Below are positions 25,989 through 34,656 of a stretch of 64,000 bases of DNA, piece by piece. The position numbers and the translations under genes were made by a program. Every line of letters begins with the position of its first letter. The stretch's first letter is position 1. The DNA is from Variovorax boronicumulans (GTDB taxonomy: Bacteria > Pseudomonadota > Gammaproteobacteria > Burkholderiales > Burkholderiaceae_C), in assembly GCF_019352895.1 (NCBI RefSeq), contig NZ_JAAAFX010000004.1:2492485-2556484 (forward strand), given 5' to 3'. The notes beneath the pieces are model-generated. The model was not told the origin of the DNA and ran no database searches. It saw only the letters and a program-made list of their open reading frames with translations.

Positions 25989-26995
25989 GCGTCCGTCTTG
26001 ATGCCGCGCATCAGGATCACGCCGCCGAGCAGCGAGGTGTCCTGGCGCATGCGGTAGCTCAGCGCCTTGGGCGTGCCCGACTGCGCCTGCCAGCCGGCCT
26101 TCAGCAGGGTCTGCTGCACCTCGGGCGCGCGCACCACCTCCGACAGCGCGGCATTGAGCTTCGCGACCGCCGCGGCCGGCATGCCCGCGGGTGCGGCGAT
26201 GGCCGTCCAGATCTCCAGATCGGCGCCGTGCACGTTGGCATCGCGCAAGGTGGGCAGCTCCTCGTACAGCGGGCTGCGTACCGCCGAGGTGACCCCGATG
26301 GCCTTGAGCTTGCCCGACTGGATGTGCGGCTTGACCAGCCCCGGCGGCAGCAGCGCCAGCTGGATCTCGCCGGCCAGCATGGCGGCGATGACCTGCGGGT
26401 TGCCGTTGAAGGGCACGTGCGTGGCCAGGATGCCGCTGCGGCTCTTGATCAGTTCCATGCCCAGGTGCCCGACCGTGCCGGCCCCGGGCGTGCCATAGCG
26501 GCCCTTGTCGTTGAGGTTGCGTGCCCACAGCAGCAGTTCTACCGGATTGGCGCCCACCGCCTGCGCGCTCGCCGCCAGCACCAGCGGGGCCGTGCCGATC
26601 AGGCTGACCGGCGCGAAATCCTTCTCCGGATCGAAGGGCGTCTTCGGATTGAGCAGCCGGGCGATCGTGAGGTTGCCGTTGATCAGCGCGCCGATGGTGT
26701 GATCGTCCTGCGCCTTGGCCACCAGGTTGGCGGCGATATTGCCGCTGTCGCCGGGCTTGTTCTCCACGGTCACGGGCTGGCCGAGCAGGCGCGACAGCGG
26801 CTCGGCGATGGCGCGGGCCGCCAGGTCCGGCGAGGCACCGGCGGGGAAACCCACCAGCAGGCGCACCGGCTTGCTCGGCCAGCCGCCGGGCGACGGCGCG
26901 GCGGCGGCGCGCGTGCTGCCCTGGGCCCAGACGCCGGGCGCACAAAGGGCAAGGGCCATGGTTTCGAGCGCGCGGCGTTTGGTGATCGTCATCAT
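25985..26995 (-). CDS. Bug/TctC-family tripartite tricarboxylate-type binding protein
   Basis: 336 residues; signal peptide (KRRALETMALALCAPGVWAQ). Mature Bug features: WPSKPVRLLVGFPAGASPDLAARAIAEPLSRLLGQPVTVENKPGDSGNIAAN and GTVGHLGMELIKSRSGI. These periplasmic receptors, abundant in Burkholderiales, capture carboxylates or other small molecules. The start may be the second Met. It is divergent from the gene at 27108; a TAACGTTA palindrome lies in the gap. No cognate membrane subunits are nearby. Confidence 0.88.
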   Translation of the reverse strand: MMTITKRRALETMALALCAPGVWAQGSTRAAAAPSPGGWPSKPVRLLVGFPAGASPDLAARAIAEPLSRLLGQPVTVENKPGDSGNIAANLVAKAQDDHTIGALINGNLTIARLLNPKTPFDPEKDFAPVSLIGTAPLVLAASAQAVGANPVELLLWARNLNDKGRYGTPGAGTVGHLGMELIKSRSGILATHVPFNGNPQVIAAMLAGEIQLALLPPGLVKPHIQSGKLKAIGVTSAVRSPLYEELPTLRDANVHGADLEIWTAIAAPAGMPAAAVAKLNAALSEVVRAPEVQQTLLKAGWQAQSGTPKALSYRMRQDTSLLGGVILMRGIKTDA

Positions 26996-27107
26996 CGGCG
27001 TTGGTAAAAATGTTACATAACGTTACCGCACTGCAGCAATGGCGCGCAAGTAGACGAAATGCCTCGTCTGCACACCCACTGCCACGACGCTTGCCGCCGG
27101 CCGCCGT

Positions 27108-27731
27108 ATGCTGTGGCGCATGCAGCCGCTCCATCGCCTCTGGATCTCCCTCGCCTGCCTGGCCGCCCTCGGCGGCATCGCGTCCGTGGCCGCGGCGGGC
27201 GCAGCACCGGTCGAACTCGCCGGCATGGATCCGCCAAGCTGGGTGCACGGCGCCGACAAGGCCAGCGGCCGGGGCTGCCGCGCGGTACGCGCGCGCCGGC
27301 CTGCGGAACTGCCGGCGCCCTGGCGCGGGCTGGTGCGCACGATCACGATGCAGTGCACGCCGATGGCCGGCGTCGACAAGGAGCCGGACGCGAGCACCGA
27401 ATCCGTGGCCACGCTGCGGCCCGGCGCCGCGACCCTGCGCGGCATCCCGGTGCTGGCGCTGCGCCTGAGCGAATCGTGGGCGCACGGCGACACCCAGTAC
27501 GTGCTGGACGCGCCCCATGCCGAAGTGGCCGCCCTGCTCGGCGCCTACATCAAGGCGCGCTGCCTGTCGCGCGCGGGCACCACCGTGGTGGTCGAGGGCC
27601 TGTGCGAGCCCATGGCCGACGAGGGCAACGGCGGGACCTACACCCGCACCAGCGAACTGGGCGGCGCCTGGCTGCACCCGGACCCCGACGACGCGCGCCG
27701 CACGATCCTGGCGGACGCCTGGTCGGATTAG
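27108..27731 (+). CDS. Hypothetical exported protein
   Basis: 207 residues (203 from the second Met at 27120). N-terminal signal (LWISLACLAALGGIASVAAAGAAP) with cleavage near AAA. The mature part is Arg-, Ala- and Asp-rich with four cysteines (GCRAV, MQCTP, ARCLS, GLCEP) that could form two disulfides. I do not recognise a family. It is followed 22 bp later by the convergent ssuB-like gene. Confidence 0.6.
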   Translation: MLWRMQPLHRLWISLACLAALGGIASVAAAGAAPVELAGMDPPSWVHGADKASGRGCRAVRARRPAELPAPWRGLVRTITMQCTPMAGVDKEPDASTESVATLRPGAATLRGIPVLALRLSESWAHGDTQYVLDAPHAEVAALLGAYIKARCLSRAGTTVVVEGLCEPMADEGNGGTYTRTSELGGAWLHPDPDDARRTILADAWSD

Positions 27732-27753
27732 CGCAGCCGCCCGGATGGGCGGC

Positions 27754-28482
27754 TCAGGCGTCGACTTCCACGCCCAGCAGTTGCAACAGATCGACCTTGT
27801 GCGCCTCGAGCCCCGGGTCCGACATGCGCCGCGGCCGCGTGATGTCCAGCGCCAGGTCCGACACGATGTGGCCCTGGTCGAGCACCAGGATGCGGTCGGC
27901 CAGCAACAGGGCCTCGTCGACGTCGTGGGTCACCAGCAGCACGGTCGGCTGGTGACGCTGCCAGAGGTCGAGCACCAGGCGCTGCATCGTGAGCCGGGTC
28001 AGTGCATCTAGCGCGCCGAAAGGCTCGTCGAGCAGCAGCAGCGACGGTTCGCGGGCCAGTGCGCGGGCCAGCGACACGCGCTGCGCCTGCCCGCCCGACA
28101 GCGTCTGCGGCCAGGCCTCGGCCTTGTCGGCGAGGCCGACCTCGGCCAGCGCCGCCAGGCCCTGCGCCCGGCGGTCGTCGCCGCCGAGGTTGAGCACCAC
28201 GTTGCGCCAGACGCGCAGCCATGGAAAGAGCCGCGGTTCCTGGAAGGCCACCGACACCGAGCCGGGCACCTGCAGCCGCTCGGCCTCCTGGCCGCCGTCG
28301 AGGCCCGCGAGCACGCGCAGCAGCGTGGACTTGCCCGAACCGCTGCGCCCCAGCAGCGCCACGAACTGGCCCGGCGCAATGTCCAGCGACAGGTTGTGCA
28401 GCACCGGCGGCGCGTCGCCGAAGCGGCGCGTCAGCCCACGCAGCTGCACCCGGCGGTCGTCGCGGTCAGAGGGCGGCGACAT
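27754..28482 (-). CDS. ssuB: Alkanesulfonate ABC transporter ATPase
   Basis: 242 residues. Walker A GRSGSGKST, Q-loop VAFQEPRLFPWL, signature LSGGQAQRVSLARAL, Walker B LLLLDEPFGALD and H-loop LVTHDVDEAL. FPWLRVWRNV after the Q-loop is typical of SsuB. The ATG (MSPPSD) overlaps the end of the binding-protein gene by 17 bp, with GGGGAG upstream. It is the last gene of the ssu operon running from 32378. Confidence 0.88.
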   Translation of the reverse strand: MSPPSDRDDRRVQLRGLTRRFGDAPPVLHNLSLDIAPGQFVALLGRSGSGKSTLLRVLAGLDGGQEAERLQVPGSVSVAFQEPRLFPWLRVWRNVVLNLGGDDRRAQGLAALAEVGLADKAEAWPQTLSGGQAQRVSLARALAREPSLLLLDEPFGALDALTRLTMQRLVLDLWQRHQPTVLLVTHDVDEALLLADRILVLDQGHIVSDLALDITRPRRMSDPGLEAHKVDLLQLLGVEVDA

Positions 28483-29509
28483 CGAGGGTGCTCCCCTTGA
28501 CCTCGATCGGCTGCGCCGACAGGCCGTACTTCGCATAGAAGTCGGCGATCTCCTGGAACTCGCGCAGCAACGCATCGTCGGCCGGCACCACGGTCGAGGG
28601 CGGCACCTGGCGGATGATGTCCGCGACCGCCTTGGGCACGCCCTGCTTCTCGTTGAGATCGGCCACGCGGCCGGGCGTGGCCTGCACGGCCTCGGCCTCC
28701 TTGCGCAGCGCCTCGTACACGGCTTTCACCAGGTCCGGGTTGGCCTGCGCGAAGGCGCGCGTCGTGACGTGCACGTTGCGGTTGAGCGAGCCGATGTCGC
28801 CACCGTAGACCACCACGCGCGCACCGGGCTCGGCCTGGCCGGCCGCGAAGAACTGCTCCCACACGGCCCAGGCGTCGACATGGCCCTGCGCGAAGGCGGT
28901 CGAGGCATCGGTCGGGCCCAGGTAGACCACGGTCACCTTCTCGACCGGGATGTCGTGGCGCGCCAGCGCGAGCCGCAGCAGGTACTCGCCGGTGCCGCCC
29001 TTGTTGACCGCGATCTTCTTGCCGACCAGGTCGGCCACCGTGCGGATGCCGCTGGCGCCGGTCGCGACGATGCCCTGGTCCTTGCCCGAGCTCTTCTCGG
29101 CCGCGAACACCACCAGGTCCTTGTCGGCCGTCGAGGCCGCGAGGAAGGAGGTCGCGCTGCCGCTGCCGATGTCGATCGCGCCGCCGCGCAGGGCCTCGGC
29201 CGTGGGCACGTAGGCCGGGAACGGCGGCTTCCACACGACCGCACCGCCCGCAGCCTTGACCGAGGTTTCGATGCCGCCGCTCAACTGCGCCAGCGTGAGA
29301 AAGTTGAAGGCCTGCAGCGGCGCGATGCGCGCGACCTTGGCAGCAGCCGGTGCGGCCGCAGGTGCCGCGCCCGCTGCGGCAGGCGCCGGCGTGGACTCGC
29401 GCGAGCAGGCCGCGAGCAGCGTGGCGAGCACGCCGCCGCCGATCAGGCCCAGCGCTGCGCGGCGGCCGCTGTTGTTCAGGTCCGAAGATTTCATGCTTGC
29501 TTTTTCCAT
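28466..29509 (-). CDS. ssuA: Alkanesulfonate-binding lipoprotein (SsuA type)
   Basis: 347 residues. N-terminal MKSSDLNNSGRRAALGLIGGGVLATLLAACS combines a twin-arginine-like RRAALG with lipobox LAAC, then an Ala/Pro linker. The mature fold is SsuA-like (GGIETSVKAAGG, AAIDIG-type lobes, VNKGGTGEYLLRLALARHDI, YLGPTDASTAFAQGHVDAWAVWEQFF). The start could be either of two Met five codons apart; the first is preceded by AAAGGG. The gene overlaps ssuD by 19 bp. It captures sulfonates for SsuBC. Confidence 0.87.
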   Translation of the reverse strand: MEKASMKSSDLNNSGRRAALGLIGGGVLATLLAACSRESTPAPAAAGAAPAAAPAAAKVARIAPLQAFNFLTLAQLSGGIETSVKAAGGAVVWKPPFPAYVPTAEALRGGAIDIGSGSATSFLAASTADKDLVVFAAEKSSGKDQGIVATGASGIRTVADLVGKKIAVNKGGTGEYLLRLALARHDIPVEKVTVVYLGPTDASTAFAQGHVDAWAVWEQFFAAGQAEPGARVVVYGGDIGSLNRNVHVTTRAFAQANPDLVKAVYEALRKEAEAVQATPGRVADLNEKQGVPKAVADIIRQVPPSTVVPADDALLREFQEIADFYAKYGLSAQPIEVKGSTLDVAAL

Positions 29510-30615
29510 GCCGTATCCCTTTCTTTGGTCCAGGCGGAGGTGACGCCCGGGTCGACCGCACGGTCGACGGGCAGATGGGGCAGCACCAGTTCGGCGAAGC
29601 GGTAGGCCTCTTCGAGCAGCGGCATGCCGGAGACGATCAGCACCTCGATGCCGGCATCGCGGTAGTCCTGGATGCGCGCGAGCACCTGCTCGGGGCTGCC
29701 GACCAGCGCGGTGCCGGGGCCGTGGCGCACCAGGCCGATGCCCGACCAGAGGTTGGGCGCGATCTCGAGCTCGCGCAGGTCGCGCGGCTTGCGCCCGCCG
29801 TGCAGCGCGGACATGCGCTGCTGGCCGATCGAATCGATGCCGGCCACGTACGACTGCGCACCGGCGATGGAGCGCTCGTCCATGTGCTCGTACAGGTCGG
29901 TGGCCGCTTCCCAGGCCTTGGCCTCGGTCTCGCGCACGATCACGTAGAGGCGGATGCCGAAGCGGATCTTGTCGGCCCGACCGTGTTTGGCCGCGAGCGC
30001 GCGCACTTCGCGGATCTTCTCTTCGGCCTGCTGCGGCGTCTCGCCCCACGAGAGGTAGGTGTCGATGTGCTTGGCCGCCACCTCGTGCGCGGCCGGCGAG
30101 GAGCCGCCGAACCACAGCGGCGCGGGCTGACGGTACGGCGGCAGCGGGATGCCGGCATCGACCACGTGGATGTACTTGCCCTTGAAGGTCACGGTCTCGC
30201 CGCGCAGCAGCGCCGTCAGCACCGTGAGGTACTCGTCGGTGTAGGCATAGCGTTCGTCGTGGCTCAGGTGCACGCCGTACTGCGCCATCAGCTTGGCGTC
30301 GCCGTTCACGATGTTGACGCGCAGCCGGCCCTTCGAGAACTGGTCGAAGGTGTTGATCATCTTGCCCAGCAGCACCGGCGACAGCAGCGGCGGATGGGCC
30401 GCGATCAGGTGCTGGAAGTTGTCGGTGTAGGGGATCAGCGACGCGCCCTGCACCCAGGCGTCGTGCGAGCCCGTGGCCAGCAGGGCGCCGGTGTAGCCGA
30501 GATGGTCGACCGCACGCGCGAGCTGCTGGAAGTAGGGATAGGTGAGCGCGCGGGCGCCGTCGGCGCGCCAGGGGTAGCGGCCGTCGGGGCCGGTGAGGTA
30601 CCAGAGAACTTCCAT
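29491..30615 (-). CDS. ssuD: FMNH2-dependent alkanesulfonate monooxygenase
   Basis: 374 residues (family about 380). Bacterial-luciferase fold with SsuD markers: WYLTGPDGRYPW, YTGALLATGSHDAWV, INTFDQFSKGRLRVNIVNGD, YTDEYLTVL, PPLWFGGSS-like segment PAPLWFGGSSPAAHEVAAKHIDTYLSWGE, and GTALVGSPEQV. It releases sulfite from alkanesulfonates using reduced FMN. The reductase SsuE is not in the window, so FMNH2 must come from elsewhere. Confidence 0.93.
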   Translation of the reverse strand: MEVLWYLTGPDGRYPWRADGARALTYPYFQQLARAVDHLGYTGALLATGSHDAWVQGASLIPYTDNFQHLIAAHPPLLSPVLLGKMINTFDQFSKGRLRVNIVNGDAKLMAQYGVHLSHDERYAYTDEYLTVLTALLRGETVTFKGKYIHVVDAGIPLPPYRQPAPLWFGGSSPAAHEVAAKHIDTYLSWGETPQQAEEKIREVRALAAKHGRADKIRFGIRLYVIVRETEAKAWEAATDLYEHMDERSIAGAQSYVAGIDSIGQQRMSALHGGRKPRDLRELEIAPNLWSGIGLVRHGPGTALVGSPEQVLARIQDYRDAGIEVLIVSGMPLLEEAYRFAELVLPHLPVDRAVDPGVTSAWTKERDTAWKKQA

Positions 30616-30631
30616 GATCGATTCCTTTGAG

Positions 30632-31507
30632 TCAGTGCGTGCGGCCGGCCGGGAAGGCGGCGGTCACGGTGTCGCTCACGTCGAGCGGCGAAGGGATGAG
30701 GCCGAAGCGCGCGAAGATGTCCGCATGCGATTGCTGCTCGGCCGCGAAGGCGGCGTCGGGCACTTCGATGCCCCAGGGGCGCGAGCGCAGCGAAGGCAGC
30801 CATTGCGCGGCCGTGTTGCCGTTCACGCCCTCGAGCAGCTGCGCAGCGGCCTGCGGGTCGGACTCGGTGAGCCGGTCGGACTCGGCGATGGCATCGACCA
30901 GCGCCTGCACGGCCTGCGGGTGCGCGGCCACCGTGGATTGCCGCGCCCAATACACCGAGCGGTTCGAGAAGCTGCTGCCGGGCTGGGCCAGCACGCGCAC
31001 CGGCACCGTGGATTCGATCTTCGACAGCAGCGGATCGGTCGCGACGATGGCGTCGAGCAGGCCGGCCTCGAAGGCGTCCTTGGCGGTCGCGGGCAGCAGC
31101 TCGACCGCATTGACCTCGCGCCAGTCGATGCCCGCGGCGTGCAACTCTGCCGCCAGGAACTGCGTGTGCCACGAGACCGGCATCAGCGCGATGCCGCGGC
31201 CTTTCAGGTCGGCGAGGCTGTGCAGGTCCGAGTCGGCGCGCACCACCACGCCGCCGCGCTCGGCGCGCGGGCCGGACATGCCGAACACCACCACCGGCAG
31301 CTCACGCGCCTTGGCCAGGATCGGCGGCGTCGCGCCCGTGCCCATGAGCTGCAGCACGTCGAGTTCCATCAGCGGGATGGTCTGCGCGCCCGCGCCGTGG
31401 ATGAAGAAGTCGATACCCTGCGCCTTGAGCGAGGCGCGCAAGGCAGGCCGGCGGGCGAGGATGGACAGCGAAGGGTTCTGCGGATGGGCGCCGACGATCA
31501 GGGACAT
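30632..31507 (-). CDS. SsuA/NMT1-like protein without signal peptide or cysteine
   Basis: 291 residues. Sequence follows the sulfonate-binding-protein fold (MGTGATPPILAKARELPVVVFGMSG, LHSLADLKGRGIALMPVSWHTQFLAAELHAAGI, AFEAGLLDAIVATDPLLSKIE). The N-terminus MSLIVGAHPQNPSL starts directly on the first strand with no signal peptide. An upstream GTG (about 31558) would add only a weakly hydrophobic segment. Fold relatives acting in the cytoplasm include the desulfinase DszB, but that enzyme needs a catalytic Cys and none exists here. It sits between ssuC and ssuD. Role unresolved. Confidence 0.75.
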   Translation of the reverse strand: MSLIVGAHPQNPSLSILARRPALRASLKAQGIDFFIHGAGAQTIPLMELDVLQLMGTGATPPILAKARELPVVVFGMSGPRAERGGVVVRADSDLHSLADLKGRGIALMPVSWHTQFLAAELHAAGIDWREVNAVELLPATAKDAFEAGLLDAIVATDPLLSKIESTVPVRVLAQPGSSFSNRSVYWARQSTVAAHPQAVQALVDAIAESDRLTESDPQAAAQLLEGVNGNTAAQWLPSLRSRPWGIEVPDAAFAAEQQSHADIFARFGLIPSPLDVSDTVTAAFPAGRTH

Positions 31508-31541
31508 GGCATGCAAGGGAGAGAGGGAAAGGACGCTGGCT

Positions 31542-32378
31542 TCAGCCCGTGTAGACACGGCGCCAGGAGAGAAGAAGGCGCTCGAGCAGGCGCACGCCGT
31601 AGTCGGTCGCCAGGCCCAGCAGCGCATAGACCGCCACGCAGACCAGCATGATGTCGGTGCGCACGAACTGGCGCGCATTGGTCAGCAGGAAGCCGATGCC
31701 GGAGTCGGCGCCGACGGTCTCCGCGATGATCACCGCCACCCAGGCCAGGCCGAGCGCGAAGCGCAGGCCCACCAGCAGGCTGGGCAGGGCCGCGGGCAGC
31801 AGCACCTGCAGCGCGATCGCGAAGCGGCCCATGCGCGCGACCCGCGCCACCTCGACCAGCTTGGCGTCGACATTGCGGATGCCGCCGAAGGTGTTGATGT
31901 ACATCGGCACCGCGACGCCGAAGGCCACCAGCAGCACCTTGGGCGTTTCGTCGATACCGAACCAGAGGATGAACAGCGGCACCAGCGCCGTGAAGGGGAT
32001 GGTGCGCAGCATCTGCATGGGCTTGTCGACGAGGTCCTCGCCCAGCCGCGAGAAACCCGCGAACACGCCGGTCGCCAGCCCCACGGCCAGGCCCAGCAAC
32101 GCACCCTGCACCACGCGCGACAGGCTCACGAGCAGCGCATGGGGCAGCGAGCCGTCCAGCACCATGGTCCACGCGGTGGCGAGCAGGCGATCGGGGCCGG
32201 GCAGCGTGCGCGGGTTGAGCCAGCCGGCCGCGGACGCGGCATACCAGGCGAGCAGGAACACCACGATCGACAGCCAGCTGCGCAGACCGGCCAGGGCCAC
32301 CCACACGCTCGACCTGGGCCGGGAGGCGCGTTCGCCTGCAATGCGTTCGGCCTGCAACGCTGCACTTTCGTCAGTCAT
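31542..32378 (-). CDS. ssuC: Alkanesulfonate ABC transporter permease
   Basis: 278 residues with six helices and the EAA region (VDAKLVEVARVARMGRFAIALQVLLPAALP). It is the first gene of the leftward ssu operon (ssuC, SsuA-like, ssuD, ssuA, ssuB), which is an unusual order. Upstream, toward a divergent CGNR-type gene, are two inverted repeats that may be operators. Confidence 0.88.
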   Translation of the reverse strand: MTDESAALQAERIAGERASRPRSSVWVALAGLRSWLSIVVFLLAWYAASAAGWLNPRTLPGPDRLLATAWTMVLDGSLPHALLVSLSRVVQGALLGLAVGLATGVFAGFSRLGEDLVDKPMQMLRTIPFTALVPLFILWFGIDETPKVLLVAFGVAVPMYINTFGGIRNVDAKLVEVARVARMGRFAIALQVLLPAALPSLLVGLRFALGLAWVAVIIAETVGADSGIGFLLTNARQFVRTDIMLVCVAVYALLGLATDYGVRLLERLLLSWRRVYTG

Positions 32379-32432
32379 GCGCGGGCCGTTCCGTGAAGAG
32401 GTTGCGCGGCCACGAGGGCCGCATGAGGTTCG

Positions 32433-32457
32433 TCGTCATGGGTCATACCAATGACGA
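32433..32457. promoter_or_regulatory. Inverted repeat 1 in the ssuC/CGNR gap
   Basis: TCGTCAT, 11 bases, ATGACGA: perfect 7-bp arms, 55 bp from the ssuC start codon. Confidence 0.45.
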
Positions 32458-32464
32458 ATCTAAG

Positions 32465-32483
32465 GGTCGACCCTGAGTCGACC
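32465..32483. promoter_or_regulatory. Inverted repeat 2 in the ssuC/CGNR gap
   Basis: GGTCGAC, five bases, GTCGACC: perfect 7-bp arms, 24 bp before the CGNR-type start codon. Its form is that of a dimeric repressor site. Confidence 0.55.
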
Positions 32484-32506
32484 AAGGAAGGAAAACAGAT
32501 ATCCAT

Positions 32507-33205
32507 ATGCGATCTCCGACGCGGACCGGGACCGGCAACGCTCCTAAACTGCCCCGCGTGCAAAGCGGACGCAGACCCCACACCCCCGAGGCGACGCCGC
32601 GCGCGCACGTCGCCGTGCGCCCGCTCAAGGCCAGCGACTTCTCCTTCAAGTTCCGTGCGGGCGTGCCCTGCCTGCTGCTGGTCGAGACGCTGGGCGAATG
32701 GACCGGCCGGCGCTACGAGCGTGTGCGCAACGAAGGCCTCTGGCACAGCTGGCTGCGCAAGATGAAGCTACCCGTGCCGCAACTGCCGGTGGGCGAAGAG
32801 GGCCTGGCCGACATGCGCGTGCTGCGCGCCGCGATCTACGAGACGGCGCAGGCCATCCGCGGCCAACGCGCGCCGCAACACGACGCCATCACGCAGATCA
32901 ATGCCTGGGCCTGCCACACACCGCTGCCGCGCCTGCTCGACGGCACCGGCACCGCGCTCGAGCCGCTGGCCGAGGTGTCGAACGCCCATGTGCTGGCCCT
33001 GCTGGCGCGCGACGCGATCGCACTGTTCTCGAGCGAGGCGCGCAGCCGCATCAAGGAATGCGCGAGCCCGACCTGCCCCGTGATGTTCCTCGACCGTTCG
33101 CGGCGCGGCGACCGCATCTGGTGCTCGCCGACCTGCGGCGCGCGGCTGGCCTCGGCGCGCTACCGGCGGCGGCTGTTCCCGCTGCCCGAGGAAGAGGTGG
33201 CCTGA
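32507..33205 (+). CDS. ABATE/CGNR-type zinc-finger regulator with CGAR variant
   Basis: 232 residues from the first ATG; the true start may be later since the first ~35 residues are low-complexity. The middle is the ABATE ligand domain. The C-terminus is a CGNR zinc finger: KECASPTC...DRSRRGDRIWCSPTCGAR, two cysteine pairs spaced as in the family, but with Ala instead of Asn in the name-giving CGNR. Such proteins are putative stress or sulfonate regulators. Divergence from the ssu operon and the two dyads between them suggest it controls ssuC onward. Confidence 0.8.
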   Translation: MRSPTRTGTGNAPKLPRVQSGRRPHTPEATPRAHVAVRPLKASDFSFKFRAGVPCLLLVETLGEWTGRRYERVRNEGLWHSWLRKMKLPVPQLPVGEEGLADMRVLRAAIYETAQAIRGQRAPQHDAITQINAWACHTPLPRLLDGTGTALEPLAEVSNAHVLALLARDAIALFSSEARSRIKECASPTCPVMFLDRSRRGDRIWCSPTCGARLASARYRRRLFPLPEEEVA

Positions 33206-33220
33206 AGCGCGGGCGAGGAA

Positions 33221-33243
33221 TTCGGGCGCAAGCTTCGGAGTGC
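33221..33243 (+). promoter_or_regulatory. Alkylation-regulon operator candidate, copy 1
   Basis: TTCG, two bases, CGCAAG, three bases, CGGAGTGC. The same pattern occurs at 34657-34679 before ada. It ends 35 bp before the oxygenase ATG; a TAGACT -10-like box lies at 33264-33269, placing the element at and above the -35, as for Ada-type activation. Confidence 0.6.
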
Positions 33244-33278
33244 CGCGCGGCAGGGCACCGGCCTAGACTGGGTCGGCC

Positions 33279-33992
33279 ATGCACGACCTCTTCACGCCAT
33301 CGCCCGACACGCCCGAAGACGCCGCCCTTGCGTCGGCGCTCGATGCCGAAGGCCATGCGCTGTTGCCGCGCTTGCTCACGCCCGACCAGTGCCGGCAACT
33401 GGCCGGCCGTTACATGGACGAAAGCCTCTACCGATCGACCGTCGTGATGGCGCGCCATGGCTTCGGCCGTGGCGAGTACAGGTACTTCGCCTACCCGCTG
33501 CCGCCGCTGCTGGAACGACTGCGGCATGCGCTCTACCCGCGGCTGGTGCCGATCGCGAACCGCTGGAACGCGCAGCTGGGCCTCGATGTGCGCTACCCCG
33601 CCACGCTCGCCGAATTCCTCGATCGCTGCCACCGCGCCGGGCAGCGCCGGCCGACGCCGCTGATCCTGTGGTATCGCGAAGGCGACCACAACTGCCTGCA
33701 CCAGGACCTCTACGGCGAGCATGTCTTCCCGTTGCAGGTCGCGATCCTGCTGTCGCGGCCCGGTGACGATTTCACCGGCGGCGAGTTCGTGGTGACCGAA
33801 AGCCGCACGGGCCATCAACGCGCCGACGTGGTGCCACTGACGCAAGGCGACGCGGTGGTCTTCACGGTCAACCAGCGCCCCGAGACAGGCCCCAGTGGCC
33901 GCACGCGCAGGCTGGCCATGCGCCACGGCGTGAGCCGGGTCCATGGCGGCCAGCGGCACACTGTGGGCCTGATCTTCCACGACGCCCTGTGA
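33279..33992 (+). CDS. 2OG-Fe(II) oxygenase of the alkylation cluster
   Basis: 237 residues. Iron-binding His141 and Asp143 in CLHQDLYG, distal His216 in MRHGVSRV, and Arg226 in GGQRHTVG likely binding 2-oxoglutarate. It belongs to a 2OG-Fe(II) oxygenase family seen beside alkB and ada. Its stop overlaps the alkB start (TGATG), so the two are translated together. Substrate unknown; repair of alkylated nucleic acid or nucleotide is inferred from context. Confidence 0.85.
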   Translation: MHDLFTPSPDTPEDAALASALDAEGHALLPRLLTPDQCRQLAGRYMDESLYRSTVVMARHGFGRGEYRYFAYPLPPLLERLRHALYPRLVPIANRWNAQLGLDVRYPATLAEFLDRCHRAGQRRPTPLILWYREGDHNCLHQDLYGEHVFPLQVAILLSRPGDDFTGGEFVVTESRTGHQRADVVPLTQGDAVVFTVNQRPETGPSGRTRRLAMRHGVSRVHGGQRHTVGLIFHDAL

Positions 33993-34642
33993 TGCACACG
34001 CTCGCGCTCTTCGACGACGAGGCCCCGCTGCCCGACCAGCCCCTGGGCCCGCAGGCCGTGGTGCTGCGGGCCTTCGCGCGGCCGCAGGTCGACGCCCTGC
34101 TGCCCTGCATCGACGCGATCGCAGCGGTGTCGCCGTTTCGGCGCATGGTCACGCCGGGCGGCTTCACCATGTCGGTGGCGCTGACCAACTGCGGCGCGCT
34201 GGGCTGGACCACCGACCGTCGCGGCTACCGCTACGCGGCCGTCGACCCGCTCACCGGTCGGCCCTGGCCCGCGATGCCCGAGCTGCTGTCGCGGCTGGCA
34301 CAGGACGCTGCCGAGGCCGCGGGCTTCGTCGGCTTCCGGCCCGACGCCTGCCTGGTCAACCGCTACGAACCCGGCGCGCGGCTGACCCTGCACCAGGACA
34401 AGGACGAGCAGGACTACGGCGCGCCCATCGTGTCGGTGTCGCTGGGCATGGCGGCGCGCTTCCTGTTCGGCGGACTCGAGCGCGCGCAGCCCACGCAGAA
34501 GGTCGCGCTGCAGCACGGCGACGTGGTGGTCTGGGGCGGCTCGGACCGTCTGCGCTACCACGGCGTGATGCCGCTCCAGGGCGATGCGCACCCGCTGCTC
34601 GGCCTGCAGCGCATCAACCTCACCTTCCGCCAGGCAGGCTGA
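33992..34642 (+). CDS. alkB: DNA/RNA oxidative demethylase AlkB
   Basis: 216 residues, the same length as E. coli AlkB. The motif HQDKDEQDYGAPIVSVSLG carries the His and Asp iron ligands, YHGV the distal His, and RINLTFR the 2OG-binding arginines. It removes 1-methyladenine and 3-methylcytosine lesions by oxidation. The start is the ATG overlapping the upstream oxygenase stop. Confidence 0.94.
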   Translation: MHTLALFDDEAPLPDQPLGPQAVVLRAFARPQVDALLPCIDAIAAVSPFRRMVTPGGFTMSVALTNCGALGWTTDRRGYRYAAVDPLTGRPWPAMPELLSRLAQDAAEAAGFVGFRPDACLVNRYEPGARLTLHQDKDEQDYGAPIVSVSLGMAARFLFGGLERAQPTQKVALQHGDVVVWGGSDRLRYHGVMPLQGDAHPLLGLQRINLTFRQAG

Positions 34643-34656
34643 GCGGGGCACGCCAG

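Noticed and set aside
27014..27030. GTTAC direct repeat and TAACGTTA palindrome before the Bug-type gene
   Set aside because: Too short to separate from chance; no second copy seen in the window.
30632..31507. DszB-type desulfinase assignment for the signal-less SsuA-like protein
   Set aside because: The protein has no cysteine at all, whereas DszB needs a catalytic Cys.
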